From contig CAMLJY010000028.1 of NCBI GenBank assembly GCA_946480465.1, forward strand, positions 1-64,000: a stretch of DNA of 64,000 bases. Reading direction: 5' to 3'. Below the pieces are notes generated by a model that searched no databases, was not told where the DNA came from, and worked only from the letters and a program-made list of their open reading frames with translations. Positions 40,174-49,775 of this stretch are shown one piece after another; position 1 is the stretch's first letter, and the number at the start of each line of letters is the position of its first letter. The DNA is from an uncultured Burkholderiales bacterium (lineage in GTDB: Bacteria; Pseudomonadota; Gammaproteobacteria; Burkholderiales; Burkholderiaceae). The position numbers and the translations under genes were made by a program.

Positions 40174-41370
40174 ATGAGCGGAAACATGGAACGCGTCCTG
40201 CGCTTGATGAGCGAGCGCAGCGCCTCCGACGTGTACCTGTCGGCCAACATGCCGATCCTGATCAAGATCCACGGCCAGGTGCTGCAGCTGTCGGACCAGG
40301 TGCTGACGCCGCAGCAGCCCAAGCTGCTGCTGAACGAGCTGCTCACCCCGCGGCAGATGGAGGAGCTGGAAGACACCGGCGAACTGAACATGGCCATCGG
40401 CCTCGAGAAGGTCGGCAGCTTCCGGCTCTCGGCCTTCAAGCAGCGCGGCACGGTGGCCGCCGTGTTCCGCCACATCCCGCACAACATCCCGACGCTGGAA
40501 TCGCTGAACGTGCCGGACCTGCTGGCCCAGCTGGTGATGGAAAAGCGCGGGCTGATCCTGATGGTGGGCGCCACCGGCACCGGCAAGAGCTCCACCCTGG
40601 CGTCGATGCTGGAGATGCGCAACCGCCAGATGGCGGGGCACATCCTGACCATCGAGGACCCGATCGAGTTCCTCTTCAGCAGCAAGAAGTCGGTCGTCAA
40701 CCAGCGCGAGGTGGGCCGCGACACCAGCTCGCTGCAGATCGCGCTGAAGAACGCGCTGCGCCAGGCCCCCGACTGCATCATGATCGGCGAAATCCGCGAC
40801 CGCGAGACCATGACCGCGGCGCTCAGCTACTCGCTGTCGGGCCACCTGGTGCTGGCCACGCTGCACGCCAACAACAGCTACCACGCGCTGGGCCGGATCC
40901 TGTCGTTCTACACGCCGGAATCGCGCCCGGTGCTGCTGGCCGACCTGGCGGCAGGCTTGCGCTGCATCGCGTCGCAGCGCCTGCTGCGTGCCGTGGCCGG
41001 CGGCCGCGTGCCGGCCGTGGAGATCATGCTCAACACCAAGCTGGTGGCCGAGATGATCGAGAAGGCCGACTTCCCCGGCGTGAAGGAAGCGATGGAGAAG
41101 TCCCTGGCCGAGGGTTCGCAGACCTTCGAGCAGGACATCGCCCGCCTCATCACCGAAGGCGTGGTCACCCGAGACGAAGGCCTGGCCTACGCCGATTCGC
41201 CGACCAACCTGATGTGGCGCCTGCAGAACGAATCCGCACCGGTCTCGCGCGCGGCGCCGAAGAAGGAAGAGTCGGACACCGCGACCTACACCGACTTCTC
41301 CGTCGACGTGTTCCCCGAAGGAACGCAGCCCGCCCGCAAGCTCGTCTTCGGCCCCGTCCCCACGCGCTGA
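40174..41370 (+). CDS. pilU: Type IV pilus retraction ATPase, PilU type
   Basis: Hexameric cytoplasmic motor of twitching pili, 398 residues. GATGTGKSS (Walker A), TIEDPIEF (Asp box), GEIRDRETM (Walker B) and LATLHANN (His box) are intact. The C-terminal half ([36 protein letters not shown]) and an extended tail resemble PilU rather than PilT. It starts with AGGGAGAAGAGG immediately upstream. The pilT partner is not in the window. It is embedded between dapD and dapE on the same strand. Confidence 0.88.
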   Translation: MSGNMERVLRLMSERSASDVYLSANMPILIKIHGQVLQLSDQVLTPQQPKLLLNELLTPRQMEELEDTGELNMAIGLEKVGSFRLSAFKQRGTVAAVFRHIPHNIPTLESLNVPDLLAQLVMEKRGLILMVGATGTGKSSTLASMLEMRNRQMAGHILTIEDPIEFLFSSKKSVVNQREVGRDTSSLQIALKNALRQAPDCIMIGEIRDRETMTAALSYSLSGHLVLATLHANNSYHALGRILSFYTPESRPVLLADLAAGLRCIASQRLLRAVAGGRVPAVEIMLNTKLVAEMIEKADFPGVKEAMEKSLAEGSQTFEQDIARLITEGVVTRDEGLAYADSPTNLMWRLQNESAPVSRAAPKKEESDTATYTDFSVDVFPEGTQPARKLVFGPVPTR

Positions 41371-41398
41371 CACCGCGCCTCAGCGCCTGCCCGATCCC

Positions 41399-42544
41399 AT
41401 GTCCGACACCCTGCGCCTGCTCGAAGCCCTGATCGCCCGCCGCTCCATCACCCCCGCCGACGATGGCTGCCAGGCCCTCGTGAGCGAACGCCTGCGGCCG
41501 CTGGGCTTCGAGTGCGAGACCCTGATGGCCGGACCGGAAGATTTCCGCGTGACCAACCTCTGGGCCACGCACCGCGGCACGCGGCCCGGGCCGACCATCG
41601 TGCTCGCCGGCCACACCGACGTCGTGCCCACCGGCCCGGTGTCCGAATGGACCAGCGACCCCTTCGTGCCCAGCCACCGCGACGGTCACCTCTATGGCCG
41701 CGGCGCCGCGGACATGAAGACCTCGATCGCCGCGATGGCCATCGCCGCCGAGGAACTGGTGCGCGCCCACCCCGACCACGCGGGCACCGTGGCCCTGCTG
41801 TTCACCAGCGACGAGGAAGGCCCCTCCACCGACGGCACGGTGCGCGTGGTCGAAGCGCTGCAGGCGCGTGGCGAGCGGCTGGACTGCTGCATCGTCGGTG
41901 AGCCGACCTCGGTGGAGACGCTGGGCGACACGATCAAGAACGGCCGGCGCGGCACGCTGTCAGCCAAGCTGACGGTGCGTGGCGTCCAGGGCCACGTGGC
42001 CTACCCGCAGCTGGCGCGCAACCCCGTCCACCAACTGGCACCGGCGCTGGCCGAGCTGGCCGCGACGGAATGGGACCGCGGCAACGACCACTTCCCGCCC
42101 ACCACCTGGCAGGTGTCCAACATCCACGGCGGCACCGGGGCATTGAACGTGATTCCCGGCGAGGTGGTGCTCGACTGCAACTGGCGCTTCTCGACCGAAT
42201 CGACGCCCGACGGGCTGAAGGCGCGGTTCGAGGACGTGCTGCGCCGCCACGGCCTGGAGTACAGCGTGCGGTGGACACTGGGCGGCCTGCCCTTCCTCAC
42301 CCACCCCGGCACGCTCAGTGCGGCACTGACCGCCGCCATCCATGCCGAGACCGGTGTCCACACCGAGCTGTGCACCACCGGCGGCACCAGCGACGGCCGC
42401 TTCATCGCCCGCATCTGCCCGCAGGTGGTGGAGTTCGGCCCGATCAACGCCACGATCCACAAGGTCGACGAACGCGTGAAGGTGGCCGACGTCGAGCGCC
42501 TCAAGAACGTCTACCGCCGCACGCTGGAAAGCCTGCTGTGCTGA
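41399..42544 (+). CDS. dapE: Succinyl-diaminopimelate desuccinylase DapE
   Basis: Di-zinc M20 hydrolase releasing LL-diaminopimelate from its succinyl derivative, 381 residues. Metal and catalytic motifs: [11 protein letters not shown] (His ligand, Asp), GRGAADMK (bridging Asp), TSDEEGPS (catalytic Glu and ligand Glu), GEPTS, and the C-terminal [13 protein letters not shown] with the last His ligand. It has a dimerisation domain ([10 protein letters not shown]). Downstream prmB starts inside its last codons. Confidence 0.96.
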   Translation: MSDTLRLLEALIARRSITPADDGCQALVSERLRPLGFECETLMAGPEDFRVTNLWATHRGTRPGPTIVLAGHTDVVPTGPVSEWTSDPFVPSHRDGHLYGRGAADMKTSIAAMAIAAEELVRAHPDHAGTVALLFTSDEEGPSTDGTVRVVEALQARGERLDCCIVGEPTSVETLGDTIKNGRRGTLSAKLTVRGVQGHVAYPQLARNPVHQLAPALAELAATEWDRGNDHFPPTTWQVSNIHGGTGALNVIPGEVVLDCNWRFSTESTPDGLKARFEDVLRRHGLEYSVRWTLGGLPFLTHPGTLSAALTAAIHAETGVHTELCTTGGTSDGRFIARICPQVVEFGPINATIHKVDERVKVADVERLKNVYRRTLESLLC

Positions 42545-43422
42545 CCGTCATCGCCGCGATCGAGCAAGCCAGCGCCCGCCTCGAATCGGCGGGCGTTTGT
42601 TTTGGCCACGGCACGACCAATGCCTTCGACGAGGCGGCCTGGCTGGTGCTGTGGCGCCTGGGCCTGCCGCTGGACGCGCTGGACGAGTTCGTCGACCGCC
42701 CGCTGTCGGCCAGCGAGGCCGCCGCCGTCGAGGCGCTGGTGGCCGAACGCATCGCCACCCGCCGCCCGGCCGCCTACCTGACCGGCGAGGCCTGGCTGCA
42801 GGGCGTGCCCTTCACGGTGGACGAACGCGCCATCGTGCCGCGCTCGCTGATTGCCGAGCCGCTGGCCGAAGGCACCATCGACGCCTGGCTCAGCGCCCGC
42901 ACCCACCGCGTGCTGGACCTGTGCACCGGCAACGGCAGCCTCGCCGTGCTGGCCGCGCTGGCCTGGCCGGACGTGACGGTCGATGCCGCCGACCTGAGCC
43001 CCGACGCCCTGGCGGTGGCGCGCATCAACATCGACCGCCACGGCCTGGCCGATCGCATTGCGCTTTATCAGGGTGATGGCCTGGCGGCGGTCGCCGGCCG
43101 ACGCTACGACCTGATCCTGTGCAACCCGCCGTACGTGAACAGCGCGTCGATGGCGGCGCTGCCGGCGGAGTTCCGCGCCGAACCGGCCCTGGCGCTGGAT
43201 GGTGGCAGCGACGGCATGGACTTCGTCCGCCGCCTGCTGCAAGGCGCCGCCCACGCGATGACCGAAGACGCCGTGCTGGTGCTGGAGATCGGCCACGAGT
43301 GCGCGCATTTCGAACAGGCTTTCCCGTCGCTGGAGGCAGCCTGGCTGCCCACCAGCGCCGGCGACGACCAGGTGCTGCTGCTGACGCGCGGCACGCTGGC
43401 GGACTACTTCCCCCGATCATGA
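42538..43422 (+). CDS. prmB: Ribosomal protein L3 glutamine N5-methyltransferase PrmB
   Basis: S-adenosylmethionine-dependent methylation of a glutamine in uL3; 294 residues. An N-terminal helical domain is followed by the SAM motif [12 protein letters not shown] and the glutamine-binding NPPY motif (CNPPYVN). The start is a GTG at 42538 overlapping the dapE stop by 7 bp; CTG follows, and no later start keeps the N-terminal helix. Its stop overlaps the ATG of the next ABC-F gene (ATGA). It could be confused with PrmC, but the L3 enzyme has this PrmB-like N terminus. Confidence 0.9.
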   Translation: MLTVIAAIEQASARLESAGVCFGHGTTNAFDEAAWLVLWRLGLPLDALDEFVDRPLSASEAAAVEALVAERIATRRPAAYLTGEAWLQGVPFTVDERAIVPRSLIAEPLAEGTIDAWLSARTHRVLDLCTGNGSLAVLAALAWPDVTVDAADLSPDALAVARINIDRHGLADRIALYQGDGLAAVAGRRYDLILCNPPYVNSASMAALPAEFRAEPALALDGGSDGMDFVRRLLQGAAHAMTEDAVLVLEIGHECAHFEQAFPSLEAAWLPTSAGDDQVLLLTRGTLADYFPRS

Positions 43423-45404
43423 TTTCGTTGAAGAACGTGACCTTGCGCCGCGGCGTCAAGGTCGTGCTGCAGGACGCCAGCGTCACCCTGAACCCGGGCG
43501 AAAAGGTTGGGCTGATCGGGCGCAACGGCGCCGGCAAGTCCTCGCTCTTCTCGGTGCTGGCCGGCCGCCTGCATGCCGACGGCGGCGACATCGAGATGCC
43601 GCCGAAGTGGCGCATCGGCGAAGTGGCCCAGTCGATGCCCGAGACCGAGCAGCCCGCCACCGACTTCGTGCTGGACGGCGACCTGCCGCTGGTCGAAGCC
43701 CGCGCGGCACTGGCCGCGGCCGAGGCCGGCGGCGACGGCCACGCCATCGCCGAGGCCCACATGCACCTGGAGCAGGCCGGCGTGTTCGATGCACCATCGC
43801 GCGCGCAGTCGCTGCTGCTGGGCCTGGGCTTCCGGGTCGACCAGCTCGACGCCCCCGTCAACAGCTTTTCAGGCGGCTGGCGCATGCGGCTGCAGCTGGC
43901 GCGGGCGCTGATGTGCCCGGCCGACCTGCTGCTGCTGGACGAACCCACCAACCACCTGGACCTGGATGCGCTGGTGTGGCTGGAAGGCTGGCTCAAGCGC
44001 TACAGCGGGCTGCTGCTGATCATCAGCCACGACCGCGAGTTCCTGGACGCCGTGACCGGCGTGACCGTGCACCTCGATAACGCGCAACTGACGCGTTACG
44101 GCGGCAACTACACCACCTTCGAAGAGATGCGCGCCGAGCGCATCACGCAGCAGCAGGCGGCCTACGCGCGCCAGCAGGACAAGATCGCGCACCTGCAGCG
44201 TTTCATCGACCGCTTCAAGGCCAAGGCCACCAAGGCCAAGCAGGCGCAAAGCCGCGTCAAGGCGCTGGCCCGCATGGAGAAGCTGGCGCCGGTGCTCACC
44301 GCAAGCGACTTCGACTTCTCCTTCCGCGAACCCGGGAACCTGCCGAACCCGATGCTGTCGATGCGCGACCTGGTCTGCGGCTACGGCCAGACCGCCATCG
44401 TCCGCAACATCGAGCGCACCGTGCTCGCCGGCCAGCGCATCGGGATCCTGGGCGCCAACGGCCAGGGCAAGTCGACCTTCGTCAAGACCATTGCGCACCA
44501 GCTGCCACCGCTGGGCGGCACGCTCACCGAAGGCAAGGGCCTGGCCATCGGCTACTTCGCGCAGCAGGAGCTGGACCTCTTGAGCGAGGACGACACCCCG
44601 CTGCAGAAGATGGTGCGGCTGGCGCGCGACGTGTCGCCCAACGCCCGGGAGCAGGAGCTGCGCGACTTCCTCGGCCAGTTCCGCTTCGTCGGCGACATGG
44701 TCCACCAGAAGGTCGGCACGCTGTCCGGCGGCGAACGCGCCCGCCTGGTGATGGCCACCATCGTCTGGCAGAAGCCCAACCTGCTGCTGCTGGACGAGCC
44801 GACCAACCACCTCGACCTGACGACGCGCGAGGCGCTGTCCATCGCGCTGAACGAGTTCGAGGGCACGGTGATGCTGGTCAGCCACGACCGCGCGCTGCTG
44901 CGCGAGGTCTGCGACGAGTTCTGGCTCGTCACCGCCGGCGGCGTGAAGCCCTTCGACGGCGACCTGGACGACTACCAGCGCTGGCTGCTCGAGGTCTCGC
45001 GCGCCGCGGCCCGCGGGCTGCCTGCGCCGCCGCTGCCGGGCCCGTCGACCGCCGCGCCCCCCGCGGCGGCAGCGCCCTCGCCCGCTGCCCCAGCAAAGCC
45101 GGCCGCGCCGGCAGACAGCGGCAACCGCCGCGACGACCGCAAGCAGGCCGCGCAGGCCCGCGCCCAAGTGGCCAACCGCACGCGGCCGCTGCGACTGGAG
45201 GTGCAGCAGATCGACGGCCGGCTCGAAAAGCTGGCCGCCGAACGCGCGGAGCTGGAGAGCGCGCTGGCCACCGGCAGCCTGCCCGGCACCGAGATCGCCG
45301 AACACGGCCGGCGCCTGAACCACATCGCGGCCGAGACGGCGATGCTGGAAGAGCGCTGGCTCGAACTGCAGACCGAGATCGAAGCGATCACCGCCGCCGG
45401 CTGA
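43419..45404 (+). CDS. ABC-F family ATPase (Uup/YheS type)
   Basis: Soluble duplicated ATPase acting at the ribosome in known members; 661 residues. Domain 1: GRNGAGKSS, SGGWRMRLQLARAL, LLLLDEPTNHLD. A basic linker (KAKATKAKQAQSRVKALARMEK) is the P-site tRNA interaction motif region. Domain 2: GANGQGKST, SGGERARL, LLLDEPTNHLD. A C-terminal extension of Ala/Pro linker plus a coiled coil (about 595-655, LRLEVQQIDGRLEKL) resembles YheS/Uup. Both ATPase sites look functional. Overlaps prmB by 4 bp. Confidence 0.92.
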   Translation: MISLKNVTLRRGVKVVLQDASVTLNPGEKVGLIGRNGAGKSSLFSVLAGRLHADGGDIEMPPKWRIGEVAQSMPETEQPATDFVLDGDLPLVEARAALAAAEAGGDGHAIAEAHMHLEQAGVFDAPSRAQSLLLGLGFRVDQLDAPVNSFSGGWRMRLQLARALMCPADLLLLDEPTNHLDLDALVWLEGWLKRYSGLLLIISHDREFLDAVTGVTVHLDNAQLTRYGGNYTTFEEMRAERITQQQAAYARQQDKIAHLQRFIDRFKAKATKAKQAQSRVKALARMEKLAPVLTASDFDFSFREPGNLPNPMLSMRDLVCGYGQTAIVRNIERTVLAGQRIGILGANGQGKSTFVKTIAHQLPPLGGTLTEGKGLAIGYFAQQELDLLSEDDTPLQKMVRLARDVSPNAREQELRDFLGQFRFVGDMVHQKVGTLSGGERARLVMATIVWQKPNLLLLDEPTNHLDLTTREALSIALNEFEGTVMLVSHDRALLREVCDEFWLVTAGGVKPFDGDLDDYQRWLLEVSRAAARGLPAPPLPGPSTAAPPAAAAPSPAAPAKPAAPADSGNRRDDRKQAAQARAQVANRTRPLRLEVQQIDGRLEKLAAERAELESALATGSLPGTEIAEHGRRLNHIAAETAMLEERWLELQTEIEAITAAG

Positions 45405-45436
45405 CGCTGGGGCCGTGCCCGCAGGCCGGGGAACTC

Positions 45437-45471
45437 GCGGTCCGCTCCACCGCCTAAGCGTGGCGGACCGC
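45437..45471 (+). terminator. Strong hairpin after the ABC-F gene
   Basis: gcggtccg-ct-ccac-cgcctaagc-gtgg-cggaccgc: two stacked perfect stems with a 9-base loop, 32 bases downstream of the stop. A GC-only tail follows, with no T-tract, so it may need Rho or act as an mRNA end stabiliser. Confidence 0.5.
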
Positions 45472-45513
45472 GCGCGCCGCGCGCGGCCGACGACCGAATC
45501 AACGGAGTGACCG

Positions 45514-45780
45514 ATGAAGTGTCCCCATTGCCCCGACTCGACCCTGATGATGAGCGAGCGCCAGGGCGTCGAGATCGACTACTGCCCCAGCTGCCGCGGT
45601 GTCTGGCTGGACCGCGGCGAACTGGACAAGCTGATCGAGCGATCCGTCGCGCAGGAAGCACCGCGCGCGGCCATGCCGCCGGCCGGCTTGCCCCCGCAAC
45701 GCCGGCCCGATTTCGTCGACTCGGACTACGGCAAGCACCACCACCGCCGCAAGTCCTGGCTCAGCGACATCTTCGACTGA
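45514..45780 (+). CDS. Small zinc-ribbon (TFIIB-like) protein
   Basis: 88 residues with two CxxC pairs (MKCPHC and YCPSC) in a zf-TFIIB arrangement, then the typical RGVWLDRGELDKLIER motif. A His/Arg-rich tail (GKHHHRRKSWLSDIFD) follows. Function unknown; members are widespread in bacteria and often sit beside membrane or ribosome-associated genes. A GGAG ribosome-binding site lies just before the ATG. Confidence 0.9.
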   Translation: MKCPHCPDSTLMMSERQGVEIDYCPSCRGVWLDRGELDKLIERSVAQEAPRAAMPPAGLPPQRRPDFVDSDYGKHHHRRKSWLSDIFD

Positions 45781-45845
45781 GCATCGCTCCGGGTGGCATG
45801 CCTCGCGCAGCCCTGGACGCCCCGTTCACACGATAGGAACCACGC

Positions 45846-46511
45846 TCAGCGCCAGGCCGAGCGCGGCGTGGGTTGCAGCTGCAGCGGCTGGGGTACGTCC
45901 CGCAGCCAGCGGTCGAGCAGGGCACCGGCGTCGATCACCGGCCGCGCATCGTGCACCGAAGCGAACCAGCACACGACCGGCTCACCTTCACGCACCGGCA
46001 GCCGCGGGACGTTGTTCTCGGCCGGCTCGGTCTCGAAAACACCCAGCGGCGTCGCCCCCGAGGCGGCCAGCGCCGGCAACAGCACCTGCGCCAGGTGCCG
46101 GCGCAGCGCGTCGTCGGCTGGCGCGCGCAGGGGGCAGACGGCGCCGACCACGCGGGTGGTGCCCCAGGGCGGCGGCGGAGCCGGCAACGGCAACACCGGG
46201 CGCAGCAGCAGCACGTCATCCGAGTCGACCATGGTCGCGTTCGCCGCTTCGCGGTGGGCTTGCCACACCGCTCCGCCGTAGAACGCCGCCAGCGCCTCGG
46301 CACGCCGCGGCATGCCGTCGAAGCCGCGCAGCCAGACGAAGCGATCGGCATCGGCCAGGTCGCGGAAGGTGCCCAGCAGGTGCATGCCGCAGGCCTGCTG
46401 TGGCTCGATGAACTCGCGCTCGAACAGGGTAATCAGCTCGTCACGCCGGCCGGGGTGCAGCCTGTACTGGCGCAATTCGACGACCGGGGGCAGCAAGGAC
46501 GTATCAGGCAT
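45846..46511 (-). CDS. NIPSNAP family protein
   Basis: 221 residues. The first half is a NIPSNAP/ferredoxin-like domain (VVELRQYRLHPGRRDELI, GMHLLGTFRDL, FVWLRGFDGM). The second half appears to be a weaker repeat (GVFETEPAENNVPRLPVREGEPVVCWFASV). Function is unknown in bacteria. The start at 46511 has GGAG upstream. It is divergent from the WYL-type regulator, which is probably its controller. Confidence 0.85.
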   Translation of the reverse strand: MPDTSLLPPVVELRQYRLHPGRRDELITLFEREFIEPQQACGMHLLGTFRDLADADRFVWLRGFDGMPRRAEALAAFYGGAVWQAHREAANATMVDSDDVLLLRPVLPLPAPPPPWGTTRVVGAVCPLRAPADDALRRHLAQVLLPALAASGATPLGVFETEPAENNVPRLPVREGEPVVCWFASVHDARPVIDAGALLDRWLRDVPQPLQLQPTPRSAWR

Positions 46512-46649
46512 CGCGAGGCTCCTGCGTTCAGTGAAGGCTGCATGCTGCGCCGCCAATCCTGCCAAGGCCTGTCAGCTTATGCGGTGACACTCCCCGCACC
46601 CCACCGCCCCCCCTGACGCGTCACCTCCACCCCGCCGCCGAGCCACCCC

Positions 46650-47642
46650 ATGCGCGCCAGCCGCCTGCTGACCCTGCTGATGCTGCTGCAGACCCGCGGC
46701 CGCCAGAGCGCACCGGCCCTGGCGCGGGCAATGGAATGTTCGGTGCGCACGATCTACCGCGACATCGACCAGCTCAGCGCCGCCGGCGTGCCGGTGTACG
46801 GGGACCGCGGCCGAAGCGGCGGCTTCCAGCTGCGCGAAGGCTGGCGCACCCAACTCACCGGCTTGACCGTGCCCGAGGCGCGCGCGATCTTCATGGCCGG
46901 CCTGCCGGGGCCTGCGGCCGAGTTGGGCCTGGGCGAGGCCATGGCCACCGCGCAGCTGAAGCTGCTGGCCGCCCTTCCTGCGGACTGGCAGGCCGATGCC
47001 CAGCAGGTGGCGGCGCGCTTCCACCTCGACCCGATCGACTGGTTCCGCAGTGCCGCGCCGCCGCCGCAGCTGAAGGCGGTGGCCGAAGCCGTGTGGCTGT
47101 CGCAGCGGCTGCGCATGCGCTACGAAAGCTGGGACGGCGTGACCGAGCGCGTGCTCGAGCCCCTGGGCCTGGTGCTGAAGGCCGGCGCCTGGTACGTGGC
47201 GGCGCGCCGCTTCGATCCCGCGCGGCGCCCCGCGCTCAGCGAGGCCCGCGTCTACCGCGTGGCCGCCATCCAGTCGCTCACCCTGATGGACCAGCGCTTC
47301 GAACGCCCCCGCGGCTTCGACCTGCCCGCCTGGTGGGCCCAGGCCACAGCGCGCTTCGAGGCCGGCGTCTACCGCGCGCAGGCGCGCCTGCGCGTCAGCG
47401 CCCGGGGCCTGGCCATCGTGCAGGGCTTCAGCCCCGCGGTGGCCGAAGCGGCGCTGGCCAGCGCCGAACCCTGCGACGAGGAAGACCGCATCGACATCAG
47501 CGTGCCGATCGAATCGGTGGCCCATGCCGCGCGCGAGATGCTGCGCCTGGGCGACGAGGGCGAGGTGCTGGCGCCGGCCGAGCTGCGCGAAGCGCTGGGC
47601 GCGGTCTACGGCCGGCTGGCCCGTCGCTACTTCGCTGAATGA
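46650..47642 (+). CDS. YafY/DeoR-type regulator with WYL domain
   Basis: Transcription factor, 330 residues. An N-terminal helix-turn-helix (RASRLLTLLMLLQTRG, SVRTIYRDIDQLSAAGVPVYGDRG) is followed by a WYL domain (MRYESWDGVTERVLEPLGLVLKAGAWYVAARR) and a C-terminal WCX-like extension. WYL domains sense nucleic-acid-like or other small ligands. It likely controls the divergent NIPSNAP gene through the 138-bp shared promoter region. Its 3' end overlaps the convergent amidohydrolase gene by 16 bp. Confidence 0.9.
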   Translation: MRASRLLTLLMLLQTRGRQSAPALARAMECSVRTIYRDIDQLSAAGVPVYGDRGRSGGFQLREGWRTQLTGLTVPEARAIFMAGLPGPAAELGLGEAMATAQLKLLAALPADWQADAQQVAARFHLDPIDWFRSAAPPPQLKAVAEAVWLSQRLRMRYESWDGVTERVLEPLGLVLKAGAWYVAARRFDPARRPALSEARVYRVAAIQSLTLMDQRFERPRGFDLPAWWAQATARFEAGVYRAQARLRVSARGLAIVQGFSPAVAEAALASAEPCDEEDRIDISVPIESVAHAAREMLRLGDEGEVLAPAELREALGAVYGRLARRYFAE

Positions 47643-48523
47643 GCGGCCACCGAACCCGCCGGCCGCAATGCAGCGCCGTCGAGGCCCAGGTCCTGCACCA
47701 ACAGCGCCTCGGCCATCTCGCGCAGCGTCTGCCGCACCTGCGCGAAGCCGGCGTGGCGATCCAGCGTCTCTTCCGACATGTACAGCCGCTTGTTCACCTC
47801 CACCTGGATCGAGTGCCGCCCTTCCGCCGGCCGTCCGTGGCGGCGCACGATCTCGACGCCCTTGTAGGGATGGTTGATGCTGACGGTGTAGCCACGGCTG
47901 TTGAGAAAGCGTTCCATCCAGCGCGTCAGCCGGGGATCGGCGCTGGTGCCGTCGCGGTCGCCGAGCACGAAGTCGGCATGGTGCAGGTACGGATGCTCGG
48001 TGGAGTAGGCCTGCGCCACCGCGGGCATCGAATGGCAGTTCAGGTGGATGACGTGGCCATGGCGGCGGTGCGCCACCTCGATCGCCTGGTCCAGCGCGCG
48101 GTGGTAAGGCACCCAGCAGCGCTCGATGCGCTGGTGCAACTCCTCTGGCGTCAGCTGGCGGTCGTAGATCGGCGTGCCGTCGTCCAGCATGCGCCACACC
48201 AGGCCCTTGCCCAGGCGCACCTTCGGCGACTCGCGCAGCGGCCCGGGCCAGGGCGAGGACAGCAGCTCGGGATCGATCTCGTCGGCCGCGCGGTTGACGT
48301 CGAGGTACGTGCGCGGAAAGCGCGCATGCACCAGCGAGGCGCCCAGCGTCATCGCGTCCTGCCACAGAAGATGCACGTCCACGTCCTCGGCCTCACGCAG
48401 CGCGCGCTCGCTGCAGGCCGGGCGGAAGTCGGGCGGCATCCAGCGGCCGCTGTGCGGCGAATCCAGCACCAGTGCAGACAGCCCGAGGCTCGCCTGCACG
48501 GCCGGTCGGTCATCGTCGGTCAT
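47627..48523 (-). CDS. N-formylglutamate amidohydrolase family protein
   Basis: 298 residues. In the histidine-degradation pathway such enzymes release formate from N-formylglutamate; other members act on different formyl or acyl amino acids. Motifs LDSPHSGRW, DVDVHLLW, RTYLDVNRAADEID, and the metal-region VIHLNCHSMP are intact. The start at 48523 has GAAGGAGA upstream. No hut genes are nearby. It follows two solute-binding protein genes on the same strand, hinting at uptake and breakdown of one substrate. Confidence 0.85.
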   Translation of the reverse strand: MTDDDRPAVQASLGLSALVLDSPHSGRWMPPDFRPACSERALREAEDVDVHLLWQDAMTLGASLVHARFPRTYLDVNRAADEIDPELLSSPWPGPLRESPKVRLGKGLVWRMLDDGTPIYDRQLTPEELHQRIERCWVPYHRALDQAIEVAHRRHGHVIHLNCHSMPAVAQAYSTEHPYLHHADFVLGDRDGTSADPRLTRWMERFLNSRGYTVSINHPYKGVEIVRRHGRPAEGRHSIQVEVNKRLYMSEETLDRHAGFAQVRQTLREMAEALLVQDLGLDGAALRPAGSVAAHSAK

Positions 48524-48537
48524 TCGGTCTCCTTCAG

Positions 48538-48589
48538 AGGTTGAGACGCCATCCCGGGCCCTCATCGCGCCGGGCTGGCCTCTCAACCT
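48538..48589 (-). other. Intercistronic inverted repeat
   Basis: Nine-base perfect arms (aggttgaga / tctcaacct) enclose 34 bases that also contain a CCCGGGCC/GCCGGGC dyad. It lies between the binding-protein stop and the amidohydrolase ribosome-binding site, so the transcript would form a stable hairpin between the two genes. Confidence 0.55.
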
Positions 48590-48590
48590 C

Positions 48591-49775
48591 TCAATCCAGG
48601 ATGCGCCCCTTCGGGCCGATCAGCGTGATGTCCACGAAGCGCGAGCCATGGTGCTGCCCCGGCCCGTAGCGCAGCACGTAGCCGCCGACGTCGAACTCGC
48701 GCAGGCCTTCCAGCGCCGCCACCAGCCCCTCGCGCGACGGCTGCGGGCCGCAGCGGCGCAGCCCCTCCACCATCACCTTGGCGGAAATCAGCCCCTCCAG
48801 GCCGATGTGGTCCGGCTTCAGTCCCGGATTGAACGCGGCCAGCAGGCGCCTGAATTCGCCCGCCACGATCGCCCGCTGACGATGCGGGTTAGGCGCCGTC
48901 TGGCTCACCGACACGCCCTCGGCCAGCGAGCCCAGCTCGTTCACCAGCTGGGTGGTCCCGATCAGGCTGCGGGCGTAGCAGCGCGTCGATGGCCGGGCGC
49001 GGCGGAATCGGCGCAGGAAGGCCACGGCATCGCTGCCCGAGACGCCGACGATCAGCGCCTGCAGCTCCACCCCCGCCAGCGCCTCCATCGCGGCAGCGGG
49101 GTCGGCGGCATTGGCCCGCATGGTGCCGATGGCGGCCGGCTTCAGCCCTGCCGGCTGCATCAGGCGCTCGGTGTCGGCGCGCAGTTCCCGGCCGGAGGCG
49201 CTGTCGTAGTGCAGCAGCCCGATGCGGCTGGCGCCCAGGGTGCGCAGGTGACGCACGATGTAGGCCAGCTCGTCGAGAAAGCTGGCGCGCGTGGTGAACA
49301 CCGGCGCGCGCCGCTCGGCATACAGCGCCTCGTAGCCCGTGTAGGGGCCGACCATGGGAACGCCCGCGGGTGCCGACAGCGCGAGCGCCGCCTTCACCGT
49401 GTTGGTCCACATCGGGTTGAACAGCGCGAACACCCGTTCCTGCTCGATCAGCCGGCGGGTGTTTTCCGTAGCGCGCTGGGCATCGTAGGCATCGTCGAGC
49501 GACAGCAGCCGGATGCGCCGCCCGTGCACCCCGCCCGCCGCATTGACGGCGGCGAAGCAGGCCAGCGCCCCGTCGCGGTACGAGGCAGCCTGCCCGGCGA
49601 AACTGCCGCTGAACGACGCGGACTGGCCAAGCAGGATCTCGCCCGATGTGATGCCCGGCGCCACGGTGCGCGTCCCCTGCGCTCGCGCCAGCCCGGGCCG
49701 GAGAACCGCGGCGCCTGCCACGCCGCCGAGCACCGCCGCGAAGCAGCGCCTATTGATCGACCTGGACCTTGGCAT
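48591..49775 (-). CDS. ABC-type (Leu/Ile/Val-family) substrate-binding protein
   Basis: 394 residues, Peripla_BP_6 type. The leader has an N-R-R-C-F motif before a hydrophobic Ala/Gly stretch and a RAQG cleavage region, suggesting a Tat-type signal. The body opens VAPGITSGEILLGQSASFSGSFA, typical of the family. No permease or ATPase gene is nearby. It overlaps the preceding TctC-like gene by 26 bp. The ligand is unknown; the downstream formylglutamate amidohydrolase suggests an acylated amino acid (inference). Confidence 0.8.
   Translation of the reverse strand: MPRSRSINRRCFAAVLGGVAGAAVLRPGLARAQGTRTVAPGITSGEILLGQSASFSGSFAGQAASYRDGALACFAAVNAAGGVHGRRIRLLSLDDAYDAQRATENTRRLIEQERVFALFNPMWTNTVKAALALSAPAGVPMVGPYTGYEALYAERRAPVFTTRASFLDELAYIVRHLRTLGASRIGLLHYDSASGRELRADTERLMQPAGLKPAAIGTMRANAADPAAAMEALAGVELQALIVGVSGSDAVAFLRRFRRARPSTRCYARSLIGTTQLVNELGSLAEGVSVSQTAPNPHRQRAIVAGEFRRLLAAFNPGLKPDHIGLEGLISAKVMVEGLRRCGPQPSREGLVAALEGLREFDVGGYVLRYGPGQHHGSRFVDITLIGPKGRILD

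Noticed and set aside
46612..46626. TGACGCGTCAC upstream of the WYL gene as another gene-end element
   Set aside because: It shares only the palindromic GACGCGTC core; the CGCTAG half is missing.
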